Shown: in pieces, positions 55,421 to 63,300 of the stretch | Layout: every line of letters starts with the position of its first letter | How positions within the stretch are numbered: position 1 is the first letter of the stretch | Assembly (NCBI RefSeq): GCF_020982545.1 | Contig: NZ_JAJKLK010000019.1 | Span: 1,364,001 to 1,428,000, forward strand | DNA: 64,000 nt | Direction of reading: 5' to 3' | DNA from: Streptomyces sp. MNU76 | GTDB lineage: Bacteria > Actinomycetota > Actinomycetes > Streptomycetales > Streptomycetaceae | Translations under genes and position numbers: made by a program | The notes under the pieces: model-generated | The model's database searches: none | Told to the model about the DNA's origin: nothing | Seen by the model: the letters and a program-made list of their open reading frames with translations, nothing else

Positions 55421-56674
55421 ATGTCCGGGCTCAACATCAGCAGGCGCGGTCTCCTGGCAGGCGTATCCGCCCTCGGCGCATCGGCCGCCCTCAGCGCGTG
55501 CGGCGCCAAGACCGGCAGCGACACGTCGTCAGGCTCCGGCGCCAAGGCGGACACCTCGGGCGACACCGTCAAGGTCGGCCTGCTGAACTCGCTCTCGGGC
55601 ACCATGGCCATCAGCGAGGTGACCGTCCACAACGCCCTGCTGCTCGCGGTCAAGGAGATCAACGCCGCCGGCGGCGTCCTCGGCAAGAAGCTCAAGCCGA
55701 TCAGCCAGGACGGCGCCTCCGACTGGCCCACCTTCGCCGAGAAGGCGCAGACCCTGATCACGGACGACAAGGTCGTCGCCACCTTCGGCTGCTGGACCTC
55801 GGCCAGCCGCAAGGCCGTCAAGCCGGTCTTCGAGCGGAACAAGTCGCTGCTGTTCTACCCCGTGCAGTACGAGGGCCTGGAGCAGTCCCCGTACATCTTC
55901 TACATCGGCGCCACCACCAACCAGCAGATCGTGCCCGCGCTGGACTACCTCAAGAAGCAGGGCCTGACCAAGCTCTACCTCGTCGGCAGCGACTACGTCT
56001 TCCCGCGCACCGCCAACAAGGAGATCAGGGCATACGCGAAGGCCAACGGCATGGAGGTGGTCGGCGAGGACTACGCGCCGCTGGGATCGACCGAGTTCAG
56101 CACCATCGTCAACAAGGTCAAGGACGCCGGCGCGGACGCCGTGTTCAACACCCTCAACGGCGACAGCAACGTGGCCTTCTTCAAGGAGTACAAGTCCGCG
56201 GGCCTGACCGCGAAGAGCCTGCCCGTGCTCTCGGTGTCCATCGCCGAGGAAGAGGTCAAGAGCATCGGCACCCAGTACCTGGAGGGCCAGCTGACGGCCT
56301 GGAACTACTACCAGACCACTCCGGGCGCGGCGAACGAGAAGTTCGTGAAGGCGTATCAGGCCGCCTACGGCAAGGACAAGCCGACGTCCGACCCGATGGA
56401 GGCCGCCTACATCTCGGTCTACCTGTGGAAGGAGATGGTCGAGAAGGCCGGCTCCTTCGACGTGGCGAAGGTGAAGGCCGCCTCCGACGGCATCACCTTC
56501 GACGCCCCCGAGGGCAAGGTCACCGTCGACGGCGCCACCCAGCACGTCTACAAGACGGCCCGGATCGGCAAGGTCGGCGCGGACGGCCTCATCGAGGAGG
56601 TCTGGAACTCGGGCAAGCCGGTCAAGCCGGACCCGTACCTGAAGGGCTACTCCTGGGCCTCCGGCCTCTCCTGA
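55421..56674 (+). CDS. urtA: Urea/short-chain amide ABC transporter substrate-binding lipoprotein (UrtA)
   Basis: 417 residues. N-terminal twin-arginine motif SRRGLLAG with a hydrophobic stretch and lipobox ALSACG (Cys27), so it is probably a Tat-exported lipoprotein. The binding fold contains VKVGLLNSLSGTMAISE, EINAAGGVLGKKLKPISQDG, FGCWTSASRKAVKPVFERN, YPVQYEGLEQSPYIFY and IGATTNQQIVPAL, all typical for UrtA. The C-terminus ends with the family's KPVKPDPYLKGY. First gene of the urtABCDE operon. Urea specificity is the default for the family; some members carry short amides. Confidence 0.93.
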   Translation: MSGLNISRRGLLAGVSALGASAALSACGAKTGSDTSSGSGAKADTSGDTVKVGLLNSLSGTMAISEVTVHNALLLAVKEINAAGGVLGKKLKPISQDGASDWPTFAEKAQTLITDDKVVATFGCWTSASRKAVKPVFERNKSLLFYPVQYEGLEQSPYIFYIGATTNQQIVPALDYLKKQGLTKLYLVGSDYVFPRTANKEIRAYAKANGMEVVGEDYAPLGSTEFSTIVNKVKDAGADAVFNTLNGDSNVAFFKEYKSAGLTAKSLPVLSVSIAEEEVKSIGTQYLEGQLTAWNYYQTTPGAANEKFVKAYQAAYGKDKPTSDPMEAAYISVYLWKEMVEKAGSFDVAKVKAASDGITFDAPEGKVTVDGATQHVYKTARIGKVGADGLIEEVWNSGKPVKPDPYLKGYSWASGLS

Positions 56675-56773
56675 GCCCCGCTCGGCCCCTCGCGGTGGGA
56701 CCCGGCCTCGTAGTGAGGCCGGGTCACGCCCATGGAAAGCCCGCACCTTACGTCCCCGACCCGGAGCCGCTTC

Positions 56774-57658
56774 ATGACGGTCGTCCTCAACCAGTCCTTC
56801 ACCGGCATCAGTATCGGTGCCGTCCTGCTGCTCATCGCGCTCGGCCTGACCCTGACCTTCGGTCAGATGGGCGTGATCAACATGGCGCACGGCGAGTTCA
56901 TCATGGCCGGCGCCTACACCACGTACGTGCTGCAGAAGTCCATCAGTGGCGCGGGTGTCTCCCTGCTCGTCGCCCTGCCACTGGCCTTCCTGGTCGCCGG
57001 CGCCATGGGAGCGCTCCTGGAGTGGCTGCTCATCCGCCGCCTGTACACCCGGCCGCTGGACACCCTGCTGGTCACCTGGGGCGTGTCCCTGATGCTTCAG
57101 CAGCTCGCCCGTGACGTCTTCGGCGCCCCCAACGTGCAGACCGCCGCCCCGGACCTGCTGACCGGCAACATCTCGGTCGCGGGCATCACCCTCGCCAACA
57201 ACCGGCTGTTCATCCTCGGCCTCGCGCTGCTGTGCGTCCTCGGCCTCACCCTGATCCTGCGGCTCACCCCGCTCGGGCGCCGTATCCGGGCCGTCGTACA
57301 GAACCGGGCCCTCGCCGAGGTGTCCGGCATCGCCACCGAGCGGGTGGACCGTACGACGTTCTTCATCGGTTCGGGCCTGGCGGGTGTGGCGGGCGTCGCG
57401 CTCACCCTGGTCGGCCCGATCGGCCCGACGATGGGCACCAACTACATCGTCGACGCCTTCCTGGTCGTGGTCGTCGGTGGCATCGGCCAGCTCAAGGGCA
57501 GTGTCATCACGGCCTTCGCGCTCGGCGTGCTGCAGTCGGTGCTGGAGTACTCGACGACCGTGAGCGTCGCGAAGGTCATCGTGCTCGTGGCGATCGTCGC
57601 CTTCCTGCAGTGGCGACCCCAGGGCCTGTACGCACTGCGCACCCGGAGCCTGGCATGA
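56774..57658 (+). CDS. urtB: Urea/amide ABC transporter permease UrtB
   Basis: 294 residues, LivH-type permease with about eight helices. Typical segments are GQMGVINMAHGEFIMAGAY near the N-terminus, LLVTWGVSLMLQQLARDVFG and VVVGGIGQLKGSVITAFALG. ATG 56774 follows GGAG; an in-frame Met at 56732 is too far from a ribosome site. The stop overlaps the urtC start (ATGA at 57655). Confidence 0.93.
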   Translation: MTVVLNQSFTGISIGAVLLLIALGLTLTFGQMGVINMAHGEFIMAGAYTTYVLQKSISGAGVSLLVALPLAFLVAGAMGALLEWLLIRRLYTRPLDTLLVTWGVSLMLQQLARDVFGAPNVQTAAPDLLTGNISVAGITLANNRLFILGLALLCVLGLTLILRLTPLGRRIRAVVQNRALAEVSGIATERVDRTTFFIGSGLAGVAGVALTLVGPIGPTMGTNYIVDAFLVVVVGGIGQLKGSVITAFALGVLQSVLEYSTTVSVAKVIVLVAIVAFLQWRPQGLYALRTRSLA

Positions 57659-58776
57659 CGACGACAACCTCCCCGACCAGCACGACGCCCGTGGTGCGGC
57701 CGTCGGCGTCCCTCCTGGAACGCGTCCGCGTGCCCGGCGGGTTCCTCCTCGGCGCCGTCCTGCTTCTCGGCATCGCCCCGCTCGCCCTGTCCGACTTCCG
57801 GCTCAACCTCCTGGCCAAGTACCTCTGCTACGCGATCGTGGCCGTCGGCGTGAGCCTCGCCTGGGGCCGCGGCGGACTGATGGTCCTCGGCCAGGGCGTC
57901 TTCTTCGGCCTCGGCGGCTACGCCATGGCCATGCACCTCAAGCTCGCCGACGCGGCCGCCACCGGCCAGACCCTGCCCGACTTCATGCAGTTGTACGGCA
58001 CCGGTGACGTGCTGCCCTGGTGGTGGAAACCGTTCGCCGACCCGGCCTTCGCGCTCGCCATGACCGTACTGCTGCCCATGGCGGTCGCCGCGCTGCTCGG
58101 CTTCCTCGTCTTCCGCCGCCGGGTCAAGGGCGCGTACTTCGCGATCCTCAGCCAGGCCCTCGCGGCGGCCCTGGCCATCTGGCTGGTCGGCCAGCAGGCC
58201 ACCACGGGCGGCACCAACGGCCTGACCGACATGCAGGGCTTCTTCGGCTACGACCTCAACGACCCCGTCAACCAGCGGACGGTGTACTTCATCATCGCCG
58301 CTGCGCTTCTGCTGCTGATGGCGGTCGCTCGCCAGCTGTTCGTCTCCCGCTACGGCGAACTCCTCGTCGCCGTACGGGACTCCGAGGAGCGGGTGCGCTT
58401 CCTCGGCTACAACCCGGCCAACGTCAAGCTGGTGGCGTACGTCGTCGCGGCCGGCATGGCGGGCCTGGCCGGCGCTCTCTTCGTACCCGCGGTCGGGATC
58501 ATCTCCCCGGCGCTGATCGGGATCGTGCCGTCCATCGGCTTCGTCATCGGCGCGGCGGTCGGCGGCCGGGCCAGCCTGGTGGGCGCGGTGCTGGGCGCGA
58601 TCGCGGTGGCCTGGACGCAGAGCACGCTCTCGGACGCCTACCCCGCCGCGTGGACGTACCTCCAGGGCCTGCTGTTCGTCGTGGCGGTCGGCTTCCTGCC
58701 CGGCGGCCTGGCGTCCCTGGTGACCGTCCTGCGCAAGCGCCGTACCGTTGCGACCCCGACGGGAGAGACAGCATGA
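57655..58776 (+). CDS. urtC: Urea/amide ABC transporter permease UrtC
   Basis: 373 residues, LivM-type permease. Family motifs are GRGGLMVLGQGVFFGLGGYA, RVKGAYFAILSQALAAALA, TGGTNGLTDMQGFFG and AVGGRASLVGAVLGAIAV. Start at ATG 57655; the frame is open upstream through urtB but this is a shadow. ATGA overlap with urtD at 58773. Confidence 0.93.
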   Translation: MTTTTSPTSTTPVVRPSASLLERVRVPGGFLLGAVLLLGIAPLALSDFRLNLLAKYLCYAIVAVGVSLAWGRGGLMVLGQGVFFGLGGYAMAMHLKLADAAATGQTLPDFMQLYGTGDVLPWWWKPFADPAFALAMTVLLPMAVAALLGFLVFRRRVKGAYFAILSQALAAALAIWLVGQQATTGGTNGLTDMQGFFGYDLNDPVNQRTVYFIIAAALLLLMAVARQLFVSRYGELLVAVRDSEERVRFLGYNPANVKLVAYVVAAGMAGLAGALFVPAVGIISPALIGIVPSIGFVIGAAVGGRASLVGAVLGAIAVAWTQSTLSDAYPAAWTYLQGLLFVVAVGFLPGGLASLVTVLRKRRTVATPTGETA

Positions 58777-59546
58777 GCGGCGAGGGACTGACCGTCCGCG
58801 ACCTGCGCGTGACCTTCGACGGCTTCAGGGCCGTCGACGGAGTGGACCTGGACATCCACCCCGGCGACCTGCGCTTCCTCATCGGGCCGAACGGCGCCGG
58901 CAAGACCACACTCGTCGACGCGGTCACGGGTCTGGTGAAGGCGACCGGCTCGGTCCGTTTCGGAGACCAGGACCTGCTGGGCAAGCCGGTCCACAAGATC
59001 GCCCGCATGGGCGTCGGCCGTACGTTCCAGACGGCCACCGTCTTCGAGGAGCTGACCGTCCTGCAGAACCTCGACATCGCGGCAGGCGCCGGACGCGCCC
59101 CGTGGACGATGCTGCGACGCCGCAAGGGGGTACCGGAGTCGGTGACGAGGGCGCTGGAGACCACCGGCCTGACGGAGCTGCGTGATCGCCCGGCGGGCGT
59201 GCTCGCCCACGGCCAGAAACAGTGGCTGGAGATCGGCATGCTGCTCGTCCAGGACGTGAAACTGCTGCTGCTCGACGAGCCCGTCGCCGGCATGAGCCAC
59301 GACGAACGCGAGGCCACCGGCGAACTGCTCCGACGGGTCAGCGGCGACCACACCGTCGTCGTCATCGAGCACGACATGGACTTCATGCGCTCCTTCGCCC
59401 GCAGCGTCTCCGTCCTGCACGCGGGCAAGGTGCTCAGCGAGGGCTCTGTCGCCGAGGTCCAGGCCGACGCCAAGGTCCAGGAGGTCTATCTCGGCCGCGC
59501 CTCCGAACCCGAGCCCGTTGCCGTTCCCGTCGCCGAGGAGGCGTGA
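58773..59546 (+). CDS. urtD: Urea/amide ABC transporter ATPase UrtD
   Basis: 257-residue LivG-type ATPase. Walker A GPNGAGKTTL (about 38-47), Q-loop VGRTFQTATVFEEL, degenerate signature LAHGQKQWLEIGM in place of LSGGQ (as usual for UrtD), Walker B VKLLLLDEPVAGMSHDE, and switch His in VVVIEHDMDFM. The C-terminal tail EPEPVAVPVAEEA is dispensable in appearance. Confidence 0.93.
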   Translation: MSGEGLTVRDLRVTFDGFRAVDGVDLDIHPGDLRFLIGPNGAGKTTLVDAVTGLVKATGSVRFGDQDLLGKPVHKIARMGVGRTFQTATVFEELTVLQNLDIAAGAGRAPWTMLRRRKGVPESVTRALETTGLTELRDRPAGVLAHGQKQWLEIGMLLVQDVKLLLLDEPVAGMSHDEREATGELLRRVSGDHTVVVIEHDMDFMRSFARSVSVLHAGKVLSEGSVAEVQADAKVQEVYLGRASEPEPVAVPVAEEA

Positions 59547-59551
59547 CGCCC

Positions 59552-60244
59552 ATGCTGGAGATCAACACCGTCCGGGCCGGCTACGACCGCACCACCGTGC
59601 TGCACGAAGTGACCGTCGCGGTCCCGACGGACGGCGTCGCGGCCGTCCTCGGCCACAACGGCGCCGGCAAGAGCACGCTCCTGCGTGCGGCCATGGGGCT
59701 GATCAAGCCGACGGGCGGCACGATCCTGCTGGACGGCGAGGACATCACCCACCTCGCCCCGCACCGGCGGGTGGGCCGAGGCATGGCGTACGTCCCGCAG
59801 GGCCAGCAGTCCTTCCCGCACCTCACCACCACCGAGAACCTCCAACTCGTCGCCGACGGCCGCCCCGACGGCAAGGAGGCCATCACCGAGGCCCTGGACC
59901 TCTTCCCGGCCCTGCGCGCGTTGTCCGGCCGCCGCGCCGGCCTCCTCTCCGGCGGCCAGCGCCAGCAACTCGCCATCGCCCGCGCCCTGATCACCCGCCC
60001 CAGGCTCCTCCTTCTCGACGAGCCGACCGAGGGCATCCAGCCCTCCGTCGTCGCCGAGATCGAGGAGACGATCCTCGCCCTGACCCGACGCGGCGGCCTG
60101 TCCGTCCTCCTCGTCGAACAGCACGTCGGCTTCGCCATGCGCGCCGCCCAGCGCTACTACGTCCTGGAAGCGGGACGCGTGACCTCCTCCGGCGACGGCG
60201 GGGTGGCGGCCGAGCAGACCGTGCGGACCGCGCTCAGTGTGTGA
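59552..60244 (+). CDS. urtE: Urea/amide ABC transporter ATPase UrtE
   Basis: 230-residue LivF-type ATPase. Walker A GHNGAGKSTLLRA, Q-loop AYVPQGQQSFPHL, signature LLSGGQRQQLAIARAL, Walker B LLLLDEPTEGIQPS, switch His in VLLVEQHVGFAM. ATG 59552 follows GAGGAG; a GTG at 59543 would overlap the urtD stop as GTGA and is possible. Last gene of the operon. Confidence 0.93.
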   Translation: MLEINTVRAGYDRTTVLHEVTVAVPTDGVAAVLGHNGAGKSTLLRAAMGLIKPTGGTILLDGEDITHLAPHRRVGRGMAYVPQGQQSFPHLTTTENLQLVADGRPDGKEAITEALDLFPALRALSGRRAGLLSGGQRQQLAIARALITRPRLLLLDEPTEGIQPSVVAEIEETILALTRRGGLSVLLVEQHVGFAMRAAQRYYVLEAGRVTSSGDGGVAAEQTVRTALSV

Positions 60245-60256
60245 GGACGGAGGGCT

Positions 60257-60345
60257 CCCCTGCTCATCGCGCAGGTGAGCGACCTCCACATCGGAGGTTG
60301 GCGAGGACAACGGCGAGCGACAGCGTCGAGCGGGCCGTGATGCCG
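60257..60345 (+). pseudogene. N-terminal remnant of a metallophosphoesterase gene
   Basis: The segment after GGAGGG reads LLIAQVSDLHIGG (60260-60298), the N-terminus with motif I of calcineurin-like/CpdA-type phosphoesterases. One base out of frame it continues as LARTTASDSVERAV, again as expected, and then similarity ends. The first codon is CTG, not a usual start. Everything beyond, including the other metal ligands, is missing. Confidence 0.55.
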
Positions 60346-60400
60346 CGCAGAGGCTCGGTCCCGGACGGCAGGCGGACCACGGCGGACGAAGTGGTTGGCC

Positions 60401-61386
60401 TCATCCGTGATCAGCCGCGGATGACGGAACCGGGTCCGCACCGCCGTGGTGATGACGACTGTCGTCCACGTCGGCCAGGCCCTCGCGATCGGCTTGCTCT
60501 CCGGCTCCTCCTCGGTCAGCGCCGACCCGCCTCACCATGGCGCGCAACCACTGGTGGCCGGGGTCGTTCTGCTGGTTGTGGTGCCAGTACATGGCTTCCA
60601 CGAACGACACCTCGGGGAACGGCGTCGGCACGACCGTGCAGCCGGTGGAGTCGGCGTACCGTCTGGCGAGCCCCTCCGGGACCAGCGCCACCATGTCCGT
60701 GCCACTCACAAGAGAGGGCAGCAGACTGAAGCCGGGCACACTGGCCCGGATCCCCGGTGTGATGCCCTGGCTGTCCAGGTGACGGTCGAAGAGCATCAGA
60801 ACCTTGCCGAACTCGGCCGCCGCTGCGGCATTTCGGCGAAGTCGCCCAGACTCAGTCCGCGACCGGTCAGCCGGGGGCCGCCGGCGTCGACGAGGCAGAC
60901 GAAGCGGTCGCGCAGCACCGGCTCGCTGAACCCCGGCTGGCGGTAGCCGAGTGGCAGCAGGAGCAGGTCATGGCGGCGCAGCTGGGTGTCGTCGGTCGGC
61001 TCGGCCGGGACCGGGAGGTGGATGTCGATGCGTACTCCGGGGGCCGCGCTCCCGATGGCACGCAGCAGTGGCTCGGCCATCATCGTCATCAGGTAGTCGG
61101 ACATCACGATGGAGAGCCGCTGGGTACTGTGCTCGGGTTCGAACGGCTGGATCAGTGACAACGTCTCCTCTGCTTTGCGCAAGGTCTCCTGGACACAGGA
61201 CGGGGGTGTCGCCGACGAGTCCGGCGGGGGTGCAGGGGCGTTTGGTGTCGGCAGTTGGGCGGGTGAGGTGGGGACGAGGGTGCGGGTGGGGTGGTTCATG
61301 GCGTGCTTCTCCTGCGGCCGGGCGCCGCGGGGCAGCGACCGGTCGTGTGTGAGGGGGGAAGAGGCGGAGGTGATCGGCTGCCGCAT
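60401..61386 (-). pseudogene. Truncated, frameshifted LysR-family regulator
   Basis: The reading frame from 61299 (ATG with GGAGAAGC upstream) holds a Pro/Thr-rich ~35 residues of unknown origin, then LysR effector-domain sequence from PFEPEHSTQRLSIVMSDYLM to GLSLGDFAEMPQ. One base out, near 60828-60835, it continues AEFGKVLMLFDRHLDSQGIT, SGTDMVALVPEGLARRYADS and FVEAMYWHHNQQNDPGHQWL, the end of a NodD/DntR-like domain. The DNA-binding helix-turn-helix (first ~60 residues) is missing. The reading after HQWLRAMV to 60401 lacks family similarity. Confidence 0.65.
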
Positions 61387-61584
61387 CAGGGGGTGTGTCA
61401 GGGCGCGGCAGTGGGATCGATCAGGTCCGCCACACGCCGATACGGGCCCGTGTCTGCCCGGCGTACGGCTCGCCGGGCGTGGGAGACGAGGGCTGAACGG
61501 CCGGGGACGTGGTCGGCTGGGCGTCGAGGTGTTCGGCGAACGCGGCGCCGTGGTCCGGGGGCTCGGCCAAGTAGCAACTCGGCC

Positions 61585-61603
61585 ACATCAAACGCCCACT
61601 GAG
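61585..61603 (+). repeat. 19-bp direct repeat, copy 1
   Basis: ACATCAAACGCCCACTGAG, present again at 61863-61881. Its 3' half plus the following bases form a palindrome with 11-bp arms (61590-61600 and 61602-61612) centred on one G. Confidence 0.85.
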
Positions 61604-61878
61604 TGGGCGTTTAGGGATGCTTTGCGGTGCCAAGTCGCTTCTGCGGCCAACAATCTTTGGGTCGATTCGCACCTTGCATGCGCTTTTACAGCCTTTCGGG
61701 TTCCGGTCCGTGTGCCCGTTTGATCCACCTCTCGGTGCTGGATTCCGTCTGGTTTAAGAATGGGGCGGAAGCTCCCTGCCGGCAGGGAGCTTCCAGGCAT
61801 TTCAGGCCACACACGTTGGCGATAAATGCGACAAAGTGCATTGAAACGGTCAGAGCGAATCAACATCAAACGCCCACT
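61602..61878. mobile_element. MITE-like element with 11-bp terminal inverted repeats
   Basis: 277 bp, bounded by AGTGGGCGTTT (61602-61612) and AAACGCCCACT (61868-61878), exact inverted repeats. It is non-coding, less GC-rich than its flanks, and contains a perfect 28-bp palindrome (61767-61794). An extra copy of the right end abuts its left end (61585-61603), suggesting a second, mostly lost copy or a junction. The transposase family is not identifiable here. Confidence 0.55.
61767..61794. repeat. Perfect 28-bp palindrome inside the MITE-like element
   Basis: Arms GGAAGCTCCCTGCC (61767-61780) and GGCAGGGAGCTTCC (61781-61794) with no spacer. As RNA it forms a strong hairpin; as DNA it could be a cruciform or protein-binding site. 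No T-run follows. Confidence 0.85.
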
Positions 61879-61881
61879 GAG
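61863..61881 (+). repeat. 19-bp direct repeat, copy 2
   Basis: Identical to 61585-61603 (ACATCAAACGCCCACTGAG). It includes the right terminal repeat of the MITE-like element. Confidence 0.85.
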
Positions 61882-62113
61882 AAAGAGCCGTACCCAGACG
61901 TGATGTGCCCTGCACTCCGCAGTGCGGGGCGCATCGCGTTCGCCACACCCTGACAGGCAAGTCGAAGCAGCGCGACAGATCATCCTGCCGGGCACTCACC
62001 AGGTGCCCAGAGCACCCGTCCAAGCGCCCGCGCTCGACACCACCCGTACACCAGCCCCCACCAGGACGGATGAGTTTTCGGCAGGCGCAGGTGGTTGCGC
62101 GGCCACGCCGACG

Positions 62114-62152
62114 CCCTTATCGTTTCTCAATAACATCGATAAACGATAAGGG
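62114..62152. promoter_or_regulatory. 12-bp inverted repeat upstream of DUF2975 gene (probable operator)
   Basis: CCCTTATCGTTT (62114-62125) and AAACGATAAGGG (62141-62152) around a 15-base AT-rich spacer, ending 8 bases before the start. Its right arm runs into the GGGGGTGGGG ribosome site. Likely bound by the XRE regulator of the pair, or an RNA hairpin that masks the ribosome site. Confidence 0.6.
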
Positions 62153-62160
62153 GGTGGGGT

Positions 62161-62811
62161 ATGGGCATGTTGAACAGACCCTCGGGGCGGCAGGACCCGC
62201 TGGAGCCCATCGAGTTCGCGGTGACACTGGTGTGCGCTGTGGCCGCCGGCCTGCTGGCGCTGCTCGTGCTGGCCTCGCTGGTCCTCGATGATGCGAGCCT
62301 GTGGTTCTTCGACATGCCTGCGGTGTGCGTCACGGACACCGCCATGTCCGGCTCCAGCAGCGCGCTGGACGGAGCGTTCGGCTCCTATCCCGGGGTGAGC
62401 ATCACCGTGAACGGCCCCCAGTTCTGTCTCGACGATCCCTCCGCCGGACAGCGGGCGCTGCACCTGGCCGGGCTCACCACCTCGTGGGGATGGAACGCCG
62501 GCGCGTTCGTCTTCGCCCTGCTGCTGATCCGCCGGGCCCGCAGTCACGGGCCGTTCACGAAGCGGACCGCCCGCGGGCTGAACGCCTTCGGCTGGTACCT
62601 GGCGGCGGGCGCCGCCGTGCTCCACGTCGGCGGGGCCGTGGTGGGCGGCCTGCTCCTGCGCGACATGACGGAGTACTGGCCGTTCGCCATGCTGCTCGAT
62701 CCGGGGCACGTACCCTGGGCCGCGCTCTTCACCGGCATCGGCCTGATCACCTTCGCCCGGTTGATGCGGCTGGCCACCGCCATGCGCGAGGACCTGGAGG
62801 GAGTCGTCTAG
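62161..62811 (+). CDS. DUF2975 membrane protein
   Basis: 216 residues, about four transmembrane helices (near 20-42, 100-120, 140-165, 185-205) with an external loop after helix 1 containing two Cys (MPAVCVTD, GPQFCLDD), possibly a disulfide. Sequence and size match DUF2975, whose genes are usually followed by a YozG-like XRE regulator, as here. Start ATG 62161 after GGGGGTGGGG. Function unknown. Confidence 0.82.
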   Translation: MGMLNRPSGRQDPLEPIEFAVTLVCAVAAGLLALLVLASLVLDDASLWFFDMPAVCVTDTAMSGSSSALDGAFGSYPGVSITVNGPQFCLDDPSAGQRALHLAGLTTSWGWNAGAFVFALLLIRRARSHGPFTKRTARGLNAFGWYLAAGAAVLHVGGAVVGGLLLRDMTEYWPFAMLLDPGHVPWAALFTGIGLITFARLMRLATAMREDLEGVV

Positions 62812-63041
62812 TGTCCCCCGCCGACGCCGACCCGCACGCCATCGAGATCCACATCGACAAGCTCCTGGCCGAGCACGGCATGACCCTGACCGAACTGGCC
62901 GAGCGGGTCGGCGTCACGATTGCCAACATGTCCGTGCTGAAGAACGGCAGAGCCAAGGCCATCCGCTTCAGCACCCTGACCCGGCTCTGCGAAGTCCTCG
63001 ACTGCCAGCCCGGCGACCTGCTCACCCACCGCAAGCCCTGA
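62811..63041 (+). CDS. XRE-family (YozG-like) helix-turn-helix regulator
   Basis: 76 residues, with HGMTLTELAERVGVTIANMS as the helix-turn-helix and VLKNGRAKAIRFSTLTRLCEVLDCQPGDLL as the rest of the domain. GTG 62811 overlaps the DUF2975 stop by one base (TAGTG), implying coupling. It probably controls the pair by the upstream inverted repeat. Confidence 0.88.
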   Translation: MSPADADPHAIEIHIDKLLAEHGMTLTELAERVGVTIANMSVLKNGRAKAIRFSTLTRLCEVLDCQPGDLLTHRKP

Positions 63042-63300
63042 CGAGACCCAATCCAACGCCCGCCTGTGGTGCGACCCGGGGCACCGTGGTGACGTCCCGG
63101 GCCTTCACGGGAGCTCACTCAGACAGAGCCACACCCTGCTCGTCTAGTACTCCAGCAGTACTTCGTGGCTTGACCTGGGGAAACGTCGAGCGGTGGGAGT
63201 GTAGCGGGCGGGGAGTCGTCACGGACGGCTTCTGCCCGCACGCCCCTCGAAGGAGTGCCCCCGATGGCAAGGTCGCCCCGGGCCTGGGAAGCCTCGGGTC
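63042..63300. other. 259-bp gap including the IS701-type left end
   Basis: The first ~100 bases carry nothing recognisable. CTAG at 63144-63147 is followed by TACTCCAGCAGTACTTCGTG, the presumed end of the IS. A GGAG-type ribosome site precedes the transposase start only weakly. Confidence 0.5.

Larger units (their letters stand above)
61387..62160. other. 774-bp gap without a gene; mobile-element remains
   Basis: It holds the MITE-like element and the operator of the DUF2975 gene, described separately. GC content drops visibly between about 61610 and 61900. Frames such as 61588-61995 (minus) reach only because of the repeats. No RNA gene recognised. Confidence 0.6.

Noticed and set aside
55529..57667. 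Long open frame on the minus strand (712 residues)
   Set aside because: Antisense to urtA and urtB; the plus strand has clear transporter motifs.
49508..60244. Possible secondary-metabolite cluster around the ketosynthase
   Set aside because: No ACP, acyltransferase, cyclase, synthetase or tailoring set is present; neighbours are a lipid-flippase-like protein and an importer.
61299..61386. Possible RiPP-like precursor start (MNHPTRTLVPTSPAQ...)
   Set aside because: It has a ribosome site but runs in frame into the LysR remnant, and no modification enzymes lie nearby.
61588..61995. Minus-strand frame of 135 residues across the MITE-like element
   Set aside because: It spans the direct repeats and has no ribosome site or family pattern.
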